64,000 nt of DNA from Microglena sp. YARC (Eukaryota > Chlorophyta > Chlorophyceae > Chlamydomonadales > Chlamydomonadaceae): the NCBI GenBank assembly GCA_022414725.1, contig CM039464.1:17915405-17979404 (forward strand). Reading direction: 5' to 3'. The translations under genes were made by a program, and so were the position numbers. Of the stretch, positions 50,605-60,920 are shown piece by piece. Positions within the stretch are counted from its first letter, which is position 1, and every line of letters starts with the position of its first letter. Below the pieces are notes generated by a model. It was not told the DNA's origin and did not search any database. It worked only from the letters and a program-made list of their open reading frames with translations.

Positions 50605-51471
50605 ATGTCCACTCTTCCGACTGCAACCTTATTAGCATCAAACATTGGTAGTCGATTGTCGTCGCTTATGACCATGCGCTCCGTAATCATGGGTGTAGTG
50701 GCTATTGTGTACATAGTTGCATCGCACTTCGTCGCAAAGACCGTAGCCTACGTCGTATCCAGGGTCTCTAACAAGAAAGACACACCAGAGAGCCTCAAGC
50801 GGTCTACTGCTATACATGTTATGAAGAGCTTCATGTATTGGATCATAATGTGCATTGCCATAACGATCCTATTTGTGTCCATTGGAATAGAGGGTGCAGC
50901 AGTGATCACCATCCTAGGGGCAGTGCTACTGGCAATAGGGATTGGAATGCAAGGGACGTTGAGCGACCCGTCTGCAGGGATCATGCTGATGATGTCGAAC
51001 GCTTTCAGTATGGGTAACTACATAGAAGTCTTTGATGATTCACGCGACGGCGTAAACGGAACGGTAAAAAAATTCAATATACTTTACACCACCTTATTGA
51101 ATGGCGATTCTGGGGTCTCATTTATCGTTCCTAACAGGGTCCTGTACGGCAGTGCGTTGAAAAATCACTCCACATCCAAAACACCCATCGTTGTCGACGT
51201 GGTCACCATATCCAATAAGAACGTCTCCATTGCAAAGGCACTTGAAAACCTGAGGGTTGACGTGCAGAAACACGCAGTAGTGCTCAAAGAGCCGAAGGTC
51301 AGCACCAACGTTTCCGAGGTCACGGCTAAGGGTACAAACATCGAAGTGCGCTACCCTCTGTCCGCTGATGATTACTACACAGTTGGGACACGAAATATCC
51401 AAAGTATCATTAAGACACTCATTAGAGAGTCTCTCATAAATTCAGGAGTGAAACTGATCGTTAGGGCTTGA
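50605..51471 (+). CDS. MscS-type mechanosensitive channel
   Basis: 288 residues. TM helices lie at about 25-47 and 71-90, with the pore-lining third helix ILGAVLLAIGIGMQG followed by the kinked Gly-rich segment. Then comes the beta domain with SMGNYIEVFD, FIVPNRVLYGSALKNHS and an alpha/beta C-terminus, all in the usual order and length for a minimal MscS. Known members release ions under membrane tension. Intact, with an AT-rich upstream region. A virus-encoded MscS is unusual; host origin cannot be excluded. Confidence 0.85.
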   Translation: MSTLPTATLLASNIGSRLSSLMTMRSVIMGVVAIVYIVASHFVAKTVAYVVSRVSNKKDTPESLKRSTAIHVMKSFMYWIIMCIAITILFVSIGIEGAAVITILGAVLLAIGIGMQGTLSDPSAGIMLMMSNAFSMGNYIEVFDDSRDGVNGTVKKFNILYTTLLNGDSGVSFIVPNRVLYGSALKNHSTSKTPIVVDVVTISNKNVSIAKALENLRVDVQKHAVVLKEPKVSTNVSEVTAKGTNIEVRYPLSADDYYTVGTRNIQSIIKTLIRESLINSGVKLIVRA

Positions 51472-51624
51472 AACCCGTCAATTGGGTGTTCCTACACTCC
51501 CGGTGGATTTTGAGATCTGGACTGTCCTTGGCGGGTGCTGCTGCTCATGGCCACTTCTGGGTACCGACAAAATAGGATGGATAGATACCAAGGTCACACT
51601 CTGGTGTGGACGTACACGGAGTTA

Positions 51625-51681
51625 AAACAAATAAAACAAATAGACAACCGTTTTTGTATTGTCTATTTGTTTTATTTGTTT
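51625..51681. terminator. Perfect 23-bp hairpin after the MscS gene
   Basis: Arms 51625-51647 (AAACAAATAAAACAAATAGA...) and 51659-51681 are exact reverse complements around an 11-base loop. It lies about 150 bp after the MscS stop. A hairpin-type 3'-end signal is plausible, as known for mimiviruses; the function is inferred. Confidence 0.6.
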
Positions 51682-52004
51682 CAGCTTGGTTGGGTATCCA
51701 GGGCCATCACGTGGAGGTGCTGATTTTGGCCCCGTTTTGTTTCTTTTTTTTCAAATACTTGAAACAGAAACACCTTCTCATCCAGATTAATTCTTGGTGC
51801 GGGACATCCCTTTGCGAGTTAACACAGGCTTGGCGACGAAAGTCGGGTTGTCGTAAATGACGAATACCTTGGGTCGGGACGCAATGATTGCGAAGACGTC
51901 AGAGATTCCAAACATTTCGTATAACAGACGCAGTATATTAATGGGTGTGAGGAGGTTGTTGTTGTATTCTTAACGTTCCGAAAAACCTTTCAATTTTTTT
52001 GTAT
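51682..52004. other. Intergenic region without a recognised gene
   Basis: Only short frames. About 51490-51515 (GGTGTTCCTACACTCCCGGT) resembles the outer part of the reversed A repeat at 19499. Confidence 0.4.
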
Positions 52005-52511
52005 TTAAAGATTCTCGGACCACGCGATCGAGGACTCGGGGATGATACCGGCACTCACCTGCCATCGCTGGTGCTTAGCCAACTGCTTCACCAACTTAAT
52101 TCCGTTCTTACGGGTCTCATAAGATGTATCAATCGTGTCTACGAAACGGTCAACAAGAACGTCACTTGTAAAAGCACACTGACGCAGGCAACTGAACTTC
52201 TCGAAAGAAAGAATATCCTCGATGTTCTTACTACTACACAACTGAGCTAGGGCAATGGACAAATTACCCTTCGTAGTGCTCATCACCACCTGAAACCCCT
52301 CGCGAAGGATGTTCATATGCAAAAGGGGAATTATCCCCTTCACATAATCACTCGAGTGAAGGAATCCCTCCTTCTCGGAAAAACGAATGTCGTGTGACTG
52401 AGCGTTCAACATGAACACAGCCAGCTTAGCTGCAAAAGTAGCATCGCCAGAAGTCTTTTTACGTTTAGAAGTTGAAGAGGTATTGTGGTGTGTTGAAGAC
52501 ATTATATACAT
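52005..52511 (-). CDS. Unknown 168-residue protein
   Basis: Starts MYIMSSTHHNTSSTSKRKKT, with the internal ATG at 52502 an alternative. A polar basic lead is followed by an all-helical body (FAAKLAVFMLNAQSHDIRFS, GIKLVKQLAKHQRW). Intact. No domain recognised. Confidence 0.55.
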   Translation of the reverse strand: MYIMSSTHHNTSSTSKRKKTSGDATFAAKLAVFMLNAQSHDIRFSEKEGFLHSSDYVKGIIPLLHMNILREGFQVVMSTTKGNLSIALAQLCSSKNIEDILSFEKFSCLRQCAFTSDVLVDRFVDTIDTSYETRKNGIKLVKQLAKHQRWQVSAGIIPESSIAWSENL

Positions 52512-52683
52512 ACAAAAATGAACAAAAAAAAATCACATTGAGTACGGCCACACTCCGTTGTGGCCTTCGCGACCACAATCGCCCCGCAGCCATCCCATAC
52601 GCCCGTTGCCCCCCCCCCCCCATTATATTTTGTATACAGAGTTTGCCCATCGCTAAGAGAGGTCATCATCCCCCCCCACTTGG

Positions 52684-52866
52684 TCATTTACCCCAGCTAT
52701 TCTTCTGGCAAATGCTAAGGTACATTTGGCAGACGTTCGGTTGAATCTGCCCGCTTGATGACCCGTTTGTGCATTCACAGTTGCCCTGGGCACTCATTTT
52801 CCCATTCCATCCCATCCCCGGACCCCCCCAACCCCAGTACTTGCACGCTTCACCACACCTTGCATC
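52684..52866 (-). pseudogene. Orphan Cys-rich domain downstream of the TSP1 protein
   Basis: A minus-strand frame, different from that of the upstream gene, reads DARCGEACKYW ... NCECTNGS ... NVCQMYLSICQKNSWG. It matches the Cys pattern of the domain at about residues 400-462 of 52873-54690. It lies immediately after that gene's stop, so it is either a broken C-terminal extension or a leftover duplicate. Confidence 0.6.
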
Positions 52867-52872
52867 AGGGGG

Positions 52873-54690
52873 TTATCGGGAATATATCTTGAGACCAGCG
52901 GTTACAGACACACCATCAACCCCAGTTGCAGTGATTCTATGTTTTGCAATCATACCATCAGCCATGCCATTTTGTATCAACCAAACTCCGTTATTTCCTC
53001 TAGCACCTATAATTGAACCAGGGGATACAGACCACGACACATTACCAGCGTTGTTGTTTGTTTGTTCTATAAAGTGGTTGGCACTGGTGTTGGGTTTCTG
53101 ATCTACAGCTCTTGATGATATTTGTGCTCGTCTGTTTACGCAGGCCTGTGTGTTGCATGACTGTGTGAGGGTAGGGCAGCCAGAGCCTCCATTGGCGGGA
53201 GACTGTGTCACCGTTCGAGTCTGGACTCCACCTGCACAGGGCTTCGAGCATGCCCCCCATCCAGATACGTCACAGTTTCGTACGACCGGTGCATTTGCAC
53301 GCGCCTTTGCTTGTTCCTGTGCTGCACGCGCCTGCGCATCTGCCCCCCAGCCATTCTGCTGGCAACGGATAGGATTCTTTTGGCAGAAGTCAGGTTTAGC
53401 ATACCCTGTAGAGCCCCGTTCGTTTTGGCAAATACAACTGCCATTGGAAGTTTTCCCAGTCCATCTCATCCCATGAATAGATGCAGACTTCCCTTCTCCC
53501 CAGATGAACTTGCAGACGTCACCACACCTTACATCTGGCTTGGGAAAAGTGGCATCTGCCAGCGCCTTTGCTTGTTCCTGTGCTGCACGCTCCTGCGCAT
53601 CTGCCTGTGCCTCTACATCTGCCCATGCCTGTGACTTTGCTTGTTCCTGTGCTGCACGCGCCTGCGCCTCTGTATTTGCACGCGCCTGCGCAGACTGTGC
53701 CTCTACATCTGCCCGTGCCTGTGCCTGTGCCTGTGCCAGTGCCTTTGCATTACTCTCGGACAAATTCTTCTCTAGTTGAGCGATGGAGGCCGTCGCGACC
53801 TTGAAATTGGATAGGTCTGCCTTGGTAATGCATACCCCGTCTATGCAGACCTTGGCATCGCCCCCCGTTACATTCAAAGTTCCATTGGTTGTCAGATTAT
53901 TTTGTAGCATTAGAATGTCCGTCTTGGTACCTTTCGTACTGTTCTCGAGTTGATCGAGACGAATGATCACCCTTTTGATTAGGGAGATCTTGCCTTCCGC
54001 ATTGACGAGTCGAGTTCGTAGATCTGGAACATCAGTATTATTTTCGACTTTGACATTGAATTTCGCCTCGAGATGCGCGAGTTGCGCCGAAATGTTTTTA
54101 ATCTGGATTTCAGCATTTAATCCTCTTGCAGAGATGTCACCCACCTCTTTTGACAATTCGTTGATTGCGATTGCGTTCTCCTTGATATCTTTATCCGTGG
54201 TCATGTCCGTGTTTCGTAATGTCGCTATGTTTTGCTTGATTAGGTTCAGTTTTTTTAGCACATCATTCTGCCTTTTTTCTAGGCGACCTACCGTCGATCC
54301 GATATTTTGAATGGCTCCGACTGTGTTTTTTATTTGCGAGTCCACGCGTTTGAAGTTTTGGTTGAATACGAGCGAGCTTTTTGACTCGCGCTCCTCCAGT
54401 TCGTTGATTATATTCAACTGCATATTGTCCTTTTTCTTGAGCACGTTGAGCTCGGCGTCGGCTGCCATTCCAAGGGCTCGTACGTCTTTCTGCATTCTAT
54501 GATCGCGTTTCTTGTTCTTCTTTGCGGCCATTTCAAGTGCTTGTACGTCATCGTGCAGTATCTGTTCGCGTTTATTGTTCGCCTCGGTCGTTTTGTCGAT
54601 GTTGTGTTTTAGCATAGAGTGCGAGATCACTACGTACACTACGACACCGAATATCGCTATCAAAATTGATATTATTGCGGCGGATTCCAT
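52873..54690 (-). CDS. Membrane-anchored coiled-coil protein with Cys-rich and thrombospondin type-1 domains
   Basis: About 605 residues from MESAAIISILIAIFGVVVYV, which is itself a TM anchor. A long coiled coil follows (about 30-320). Then come Ala/Gln-rich AQARAAQEQAKA repeats, a Cys-rich domain (RCGDVCKFIWGEGK to CQQNGWG), and a TSP1 repeat CDVSGWGACSKPCAGGVQTR ... CPTLTQSCNTQAC with the WG-CS--C-GG-QTR signature and six Cys. The C-terminal 80 residues look beta-rich. The order anchor, stalk, head suggests a surface fibre or adhesin of a virion (inference). The upstream in-frame non-ATG codon at 54726 is rejected as start. Confidence 0.8.
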   Translation of the reverse strand: MESAAIISILIAIFGVVVYVVISHSMLKHNIDKTTEANNKREQILHDDVQALEMAAKKNKKRDHRMQKDVRALGMAADAELNVLKKKDNMQLNIINELEERESKSSLVFNQNFKRVDSQIKNTVGAIQNIGSTVGRLEKRQNDVLKKLNLIKQNIATLRNTDMTTDKDIKENAIAINELSKEVGDISARGLNAEIQIKNISAQLAHLEAKFNVKVENNTDVPDLRTRLVNAEGKISLIKRVIIRLDQLENSTKGTKTDILMLQNNLTTNGTLNVTGGDAKVCIDGVCITKADLSNFKVATASIAQLEKNLSESNAKALAQAQAQARADVEAQSAQARANTEAQARAAQEQAKSQAWADVEAQADAQERAAQEQAKALADATFPKPDVRCGDVCKFIWGEGKSASIHGMRWTGKTSNGSCICQNERGSTGYAKPDFCQKNPIRCQQNGWGADAQARAAQEQAKARANAPVVRNCDVSGWGACSKPCAGGVQTRTVTQSPANGGSGCPTLTQSCNTQACVNRRAQISSRAVDQKPNTSANHFIEQTNNNAGNVSWSVSPGSIIGARGNNGVWLIQNGMADGMIAKHRITATGVDGVSVTAGLKIYSR

Positions 54691-54814
54691 GTTACATGTG
54701 TATACAGTTGTCAAATATTTTTGCACCTCTTTTTTGGAGTATAAATGTTATGCCCACCGATGTTTGGTGAGAGATTGTGAGATATCTCCATATCATCCCA
54801 GTATATCGAGCGAC

Positions 54815-56141
54815 ATGGCTTCTTCTTGTTCTGACAATTCTTGCGATTTGGACGCGCACATCCGTGCCCTGCTGAAGTCCGATGTGAAGGATATTGACAA
54901 TGTGATTAAACGTATTTTACAGCAGCGTAAGGAGGAGGATGTATGCGATGTGGTCTTATGTCCGAAGGCGGATGTATTTCGTTCGGCGATTCGTGCTCAG
55001 GAAGGATTTTTGGGATGAGCTCAAGGGGAGGGAGCAGGATAACGCGCCGCCATTGAAAAGGCGCGGTTGCGCATTGAGGTTTCTACGAGAGTGATGAATC
55101 ACCTTGGCACGCAGCTGATTGATGAGCAGTGTCGTGCTAAGGAGAAGCTCGACCAACTCCGTGACATACAAGCTGACCGTCGTAAATTTGCAGACACCAT
55201 TGGCAAGGGGAAGGATGAGCTTGTCGCTCTTCGTCGCGGTGACGAGGAGATTCGTTTGGAGATGAACCGTATTCGGCACAAGACCAAGCTTGTCGGTAAG
55301 CAGCGGTCTGCCGCTCTCGGCAAGATTAGGGCTCATGAAGACGAGTTGGTTGGTTTCCGTGAGGGGGCTCTCGCTGCTGAGGCTGAGTTGGTGGAGATCA
55401 GGGAGCGTGCGCGTGTCGCCTTGTCTGATATCAATGTGGCGCGTGTGGGTTTGGGGGACGTGACCGCTCGTCTGGTTGGTGCGCGTGCGGAGCTGGTGGA
55501 TGCGAATGCTGAGCTTGAGCGTACGCTTTTGTCGGTGGAGGAGACTCGGCATAAGGTTGTGCATGCGCGGGCGGATGGTTCTTCGTTGGAGGACGAGTTG
55601 GCAAAGCTTGTGGACACGAGGTCTGAGCATGCGAACACGAAGTCCGAGCTTGCGAACACGAAGTCCGAGCTTTCAGGAGTGAGTGAGACACAAGTAGAGC
55701 TTGCAGACACGAAGTCCGAGCTTTCAGGAGTGATGTTGAGCTTGCGAACACGTCCGCGAGTCCGAGCTTGCGGACACGAAGTCCGAGCTTTCAGGAGTGA
55801 TGTCTGAGATTGATATTGTATATTCGGAGCTCAAGAGCGTGTGGGATTCCAAGTCTGAGCTGGAGACGACTTATTCGGAGCTCAAGAATGAACATGGCAT
55901 TTCCAAGTATGAGCTGGAGCGTGCCCGGTCCGAGCTTGCACATATGAATTCCATGCGAGCAAAAATGGCTGTGTCTCTTGACCAATTGAAGGTTGTTTTA
56001 AAGGATGTTGTAAACTGTGAAATCGGTTGACGTGCAAATTTCTGTTTGGCGAGTCTTTACAAGGAGTTGTCAGATACCGAGTCTGACATTGCTTCCACTC
56101 GTATCCAGATTAAGGCTACACTCGACGGAATACTAAAATGA
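54815..56141 (+). CDS. Long coiled-coil protein, frame-broken
   Basis: Starts MASSCSDNSCDLDAHIRALL. Frames 54815-55018, 55067-55807 and 55797-56030 read as one coiled coil with heptad-like repeats (ELANTKSEL, LADTKSELSG) interrupted by slips near 55000, 55055 and 55740. A TGA follows at 56028-56030, but the same frame continues with LASLYKELSDTESDIASTRI to a stop lying inside an A repeat (56139-56141). It is about 400 residues and may be structural. A degenerate copy of its last 90 bp lies at about 59010-59100. Confidence 0.65.
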
Positions 56142-56225
56142 AACCGCTTTCTGGAGTGTACGGTACACCTTATGGTGTAACCTTATGGTGTAGCAACCCA
56201 CGGGGCAGTGGAACACCATCATGTT
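56116..56225 (+). repeat. A-family repeat, long form
   Basis: CTACACTCGACGGAATACTA through GTACGGTACACC and the hairpin ACACCTTATGGTGT to CACGGGGCAGTGGAACACCA, matching the reversed copy at 19499-19584. It supplies the stop codon of the preceding frame and borders the Fanzor relic. Confidence 0.8.
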
Positions 56226-57600
56226 TTTTTGTAGCCCATCAACAACACGCATCCCTGCAAAATGGAAGCGGTCTCCCTTGACCCAACAGTTCCATGCAGT
56301 GCAGCCTTGCGATTGTGAGAGCAGAGGACGGTCCCGGTCCGAGTAAGTGCTGGTTTCTGGAGAGAATCGCAGTCCTCGTACCTCAGGGTACCGCTTGATC
56401 GAGTTTGTCGACAAGAGAGGGGGTTAAGCCACCCCTCCTGTGTTTTTCTTGGATTGTTTACGTGTGCAGTACACCCTCACCGCCAACTGGTCGCGATAAG
56501 AGACCTTTGGAGTCTCCTTCAATGGGGTGTGACCCAACAACTCGTTAACCTAGACGAATCTGCCCTTCCGTGGTATTTGGACACTTGGAATTTTGTAAAA
56601 ACATATTCCTCTTGTTTCCAAGACATGAGAGTCGTCTTGAACTCATCTGTCCACATGAACCTCCTCTTTGAAGAGGCGCTTGCAGGAAGCGAACATAGAT
56701 CCCGTAGGCACAGCTACCTCTCCTGGTCCGGTAGCCTTCAGCATCGTGATTGCAAACCATATGCTACGCGAACCCTCAAGGTCAGGATGATCCAACTTCA
56801 TGTTGCGCTTGATCCCTGCCCAAAATGAGTCCATAGCCTTGCGGCTTGGCCAATGCACCTCTGAAAGTTGTCTGATTCTCTGCGACGGAGTGCCATCCTC
56901 CACCACTCGTCGGAAAACGTAGCGTAATTTTCAAGTAAGGGAGATATCATCCTTCCTGGATGTACTCAACGCTGTCCATTTTCACGCAGATACTCCATCT
57001 AGGAATCATGTCCATAAACGTTTTTCTTGCTGTTTTTTCTGTTTCTTGATACCAGACTTGTTGTTAAAAAAGCTCCGCGTGTAAGCTTCCATGTCTTGCT
57101 TTGTCGTCTGCCAGATACGTGACTGTAGCGATGTTGCTCCTACCAGGATCCACACCCAGAACGACGAGCTACCATATCGGGCAATGTTTTTTGAGTTATG
57201 GTCATACTCTGAGACGCTCATACCTTCATCGTCACGGAGACAAACTCTTACTTGTCTTCTTCAAGATCGGATACACGAACCTGTACTGTCTTGCTGTAGC
57301 ATGCTCAATGAGACTCCGTCAGTACAGATGCTACAATCGAAACACCCACCCCGTCTTGACAAAGGTCTTCAGAAGGAACCTGCGACTGTTTTCGGCGAAT
57401 ACCTACCCTTTGCATGTCTGTACTCGTCAGTAGCCTTGATATCCTTAACGTCAGCATCGTACTTCTTCCAACTGTATGCCTCCCATTCACCCAGGACCAC
57501 AATTTCTTCTTAAATGCAGCTTCAGAGACATGACGTGTCGGATCCTTTTCATTTTCAGGGACAGCATCCACTTTGAAAGCTCGACGAATGTTTGGGTCTT
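56226..57600 (-). pseudogene. Fanzor1-type RNA-guided nuclease relic
   Basis: Read on the minus strand in several frames. About 57571-57400: FKVDAVPENEKDPTRHVSEA and AFKKKLWSW, beta-barrel-like. About 57170-57060: VLGVDPGRSNIATVTY, the first RuvC catalytic Asp motif, followed by a Lys-rich helix. About 56860-56640: GPGEVAVPTGSMFASCKRLF then HVDRFKTT, the pre-zinc-finger region. About 56400-56300: VRGLRFSPETSTYSDRDR followed in another frame by SALTIARL, the last RuvC Asp motif. The order and spacing fit Fanzor1. Multiple slips and stops make it inactive. The N-terminal part beyond 57600 was not recognised. The 3' side abuts an A repeat. Confidence 0.75.
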
Positions 57601-59854
57601 GGGAACACGTGCCTGAACAGGTTCACGAGGGTCTCATGTCAAGGCGGATATGAGAAAACCGTTGGACATAAAGATGGGCATGAACCGGATACGACTTGCA
57701 CCAATAGCCTCCAACTGCATCCAATAATTGAACCGAGACCATGGTCGGGAAGTCCATGTCTTGCTTCAATTGGAGTCACGGCAAAATCGACTTCCATGTG
57801 AACCTTTCAGATGCTGACTTGAACTCTGTGCTTCACGGACATACTCCTGACAGACTCTGGCCAAGATTCCATCTCCTGTATTTCTTTGTGGAGCATCACG
57901 TCGTACACACGGATGGTCAGACTGCCCATGTGCATTCTTAAAAAGTATTTCCTTAGTGCGGGTCAGACGACATACACCTGCAAGGAACCCATGCGTTTGT
58001 TCGACAGAGACAGTGCTCAATGTGGTGACCGGCATAGTTCGAACAAAACCTGTCGAAATAGATAGTAAGATTGTAGTCATTCATCCCCGTTACAAGCACC
58101 TTTCCGATTACCTTTCACGGAATTCGTATTGTTATTCTACTACATCTTCATCGAAAGACGCCGTCAACTCCGATCCTTACAATCCTTCCATTAGTATCCT
58201 TCATTATCGTACATTTACATTAAGGAGATCGGCAGGTCCTACGCCCTATGAGACCTCGTGCTTTAAACAAAAATGGAATGTCAGCACCAGACTGGCAAAA
58301 AACGCCATTACAACAGGGGGTGTCGGCTCACCACATTGACGAAACCGCCTTCGTAAGGTATTCACCTTAGCGAAGCACAGCTCAATAGCATTGAATTCTG
58401 ACTGTAAGGAGGAGTGTAACAAATAGCTTCTCAAGAGAAAAATACTGGCGGTCCATATACTAAATTATTGCACAAACTCAATAGTCAATAAATGCAGCGA
58501 AGCTTCCTGTCTTTCTTCACAGATCCTTTCTTCACAAGTAGAAAACTCCTAGTCCTACCATCTGAAAAAACTGCCACAACAAGACTTAGTGTACCCACCC
58601 ATTCATAAAGGTTTTAAATGTAACAGGTTTTCCTACAGGGAATACATTCCATAATGGTGCCTCATGAGACAGCTGCACTATAAACCCACATCGTCAACTG
58701 ATACTAAAAATTTGGTCCCAGCGGAGGCGAATATCCTTTATAAAAGGGCACTACAAAATTCAGTACAAGTGGAACTAAGTCCACACTTTGACAGTGTCCA
58801 CGGAGTTGCTCCTTTTTCTGTGTTAAACCAATGGGAAACATACACTGTTTTAGTTGATAATCTGCTTAAATTGTAAGGCGGAGTACTTTTGAAAAATGCA
58901 ACAACATTCTGCATTGAGATGTGTAAATAAAAATTCAATAGGTTCGAGGATATACGGGTACAAATCTTTGTTCGTCTCAAAAATTTGCTTACAAATCACG
59001 CGTTGGCAAATGTTCTTTTTGGCGAGTTCTTTTACAAAGCGTTGTCCACCTGCCGAGTAGAACTGACATTGCTTCCACTCGTAAATCCAGAGTTTTAGGC
59101 TAGGCACACGCTTGTCCTCAAAAAGTCAGCAAACGTTTAAATACGCCAAATTTTCTAGACATTGCGAATGTTCAAATTGACACTACATCGCTGCCGTTTC
59201 TGCTAAAGGTACGTTATTACAGATGATCACAATTGCAAAAAAGTCGACTTGTAACAGTTTTTGTATCTGAGTTACATGTACGGGTATGAGTGCTGTCCTA
59301 TAAATAGACCCAGTTCCAGCATTCAAAAGAAACGATTTCTATGTTCGCTGTAGGAATGACGACCACTCTTTGTACCTCCACATCAACAGAGTTTAACCTA
59401 TTGAGAATGTCTTTTTGCTCAAGCGAAAATACTGGGGCATGTGATTCCAGAGTAGCGATCGCTTTTGATTACAGTCCTTTGACACTCTCAAAGGATTATT
59501 GATGCATCTGCAGATGTTAGCCATCAGTTTGACTTTTCTACTTTAAAAAAAACCACATATCTCTTTAGATGCCTTGCAAGTTTTTTGTGTCAATTCAACG
59601 TATCTGTATTTGGTTTTACAAATCTTGGATTGCTTTTCAGAACCACCATATCAAATGTCTAGCAGGTGCGTTTCATTTTGGTATGAATTGTCTACATTGG
59701 GGTTTGTTTATCTTCTTTCTATGTTTGACAAAGCGTATGAATCATCGTTAAACATCCTTTTTGAGTAGAACTTCTTCCCCATACTTTTCTTTTTCAAACC
59801 GACAACCATGGGGGCAATGATGGTGATTTGTCGATGCAGTTGTCAAGAATGTCT
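57601..59854. other. Decayed region without a recognised gene
   Basis: Short frames only. 57956-58339 (plus) is open for 127 codons without a known motif. 58343-58375 (GAAACCGCCTTCGTAAGGTA ...) resembles a worn A-type hairpin. About 59010-59100 repeats the end of the 54815 coiled-coil gene. Confidence 0.45.
59010..59100 (+). repeat. Degenerate copy of the coiled-coil gene 3' end
   Basis: Shares GACATTGCTTCCACTCGTA and flanking text with 56042-56113. The copy is not open. Confidence 0.65.
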
Positions 59855-60305
59855 TTATGTATTTGCTGAATTCGACAAGTGAAGAGAACGTTTTGTTGTC
59901 TTCGTCGTCTGTGAATAACTAGATGAAGGCGAATGGTTATTGCGCAGTTTTAGAAAAAAACTCGTCGCTTTTGTAAAATCGTGTAACTGTTGTAGTTCTG
60001 GAATGTTCATGTAACGATGGATTGAGAACATGGCCCCTGCGGTTAGTGAAAGTGATCCCATTATGAACAAGATAGGCTGCTACGTCATTGTGTCTGCTCG
60101 AAATTCCTATACTTCCTGCTCCGCTTATTGTTGTAATAGGAGTTGCAGGTATTGCGATCATATAGTTGTAAAACTTGTAGTGTGCTCGAGCAGTATCGTG
60201 CATTTTAGATTGTTGGTCGCAGAACTGCTTCCCACGCGTGCAGCAACTCTCTTGTTTTTTGAGATGACGTGGTTGACATGTTTTGGGCCTTACATTTTTC
60301 GTCAT
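59855..60305 (-). pseudogene. Two-TM protein, split by one frame slip
   Basis: Frames 60305-59937 and 60070-59855 overlap and together give AHYKFYNYMIAIPATPITTI, then a second helix (FIMGSLSLTAGAMFSIHRYM), then a helix with LQQLHDFTKATSFFLKLRNN. The layout of two helices followed by an amphipathic helix resembles SLATT-like membrane proteins found in giant viruses (from memory). The slip lies near 60065. Confidence 0.45.
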
Positions 60306-60348
60306 ACTTTTTTTCAGCGGAACCGTTTTGAAAATGTATTAAGATACT

Positions 60349-60729
60349 GTGGCGAAAACTAAGGCTCCCTATGTGGTGTCCACGGCCACCATCCAAACCC
60401 ACAAGTACCCGGGTATCGTCGCCTTGTTCGTGAGGTTGTACACGCCGTACACGGTCCCCCGAACAATGCGCCCATTCCTGACCGATGGATTCGGGCGCAA
60501 CAATAAGTATGCTGCAGCTAAGAGGCAACGCGATACACCATGCAAACCGCAAGCCAAGATTGCACCGCAAGATTCACAGAGAACCGCGCGAATTGGGCCA
60601 CGTAAAACCCTTCATCCCGAAGAGCCAAACGGCTCCGCGATTCGTGTAAAAAAGCAAGCGCGCAATCGCAAGTCCTTCATCGTATTACTGATACTAAATA
60701 ATTTGAGAACAAATGGGCAGATTTTATGA
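60349..60729 (+). CDS. Doubtful basic open frame
   Basis: 126 codons, Lys/Arg/Pro-rich; minus-strand frames overlap. Its last codons fall in a sequence like the Tc1/mariner-type end (AATAATTTGAGAACAAATGG), so the 3' end is probably not native. Confidence 0.2.
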   Translation: MAKTKAPYVVSTATIQTHKYPGIVALFVRLYTPYTVPRTMRPFLTDGFGRNNKYAAAKRQRDTPCKPQAKIAPQDSQRTARIGPRKTLHPEEPNGSAIRVKKQARNRKSFIVLLILNNLRTNGQIL

Positions 60730-60740
60730 AATGTCGACTC

Positions 60741-60861
60741 AGAATTTAGAGCCTCAAGAACGACTCGCTAGCCTGAGATATCAGCACAGGGGAATCACAA
60801 TTCCGCTCCAGACCATGTTTCGCAACCAGTAAAAATCATCCGGGATGCTGGAACGCCCATT
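60741..60861 (+). repeat. 5'-truncated B-family MITE
   Basis: Matches 11685-11802 from AATTTAGAGCCTC to GGAACGCCCAT; the left end is missing. Confidence 0.82.
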
Positions 60862-60920
60862 GAAAACTGTAATAATAATAATCGAACTCGTGCATAAAGG
60901 TTTTTGGGTCCATGAAAATA

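Noticed and set aside
54956..55751. Minus-strand Ser/Thr/Leu-rich frames
   Set aside because: They lie opposite a coiled-coil gene with heptad repeats on the plus strand.
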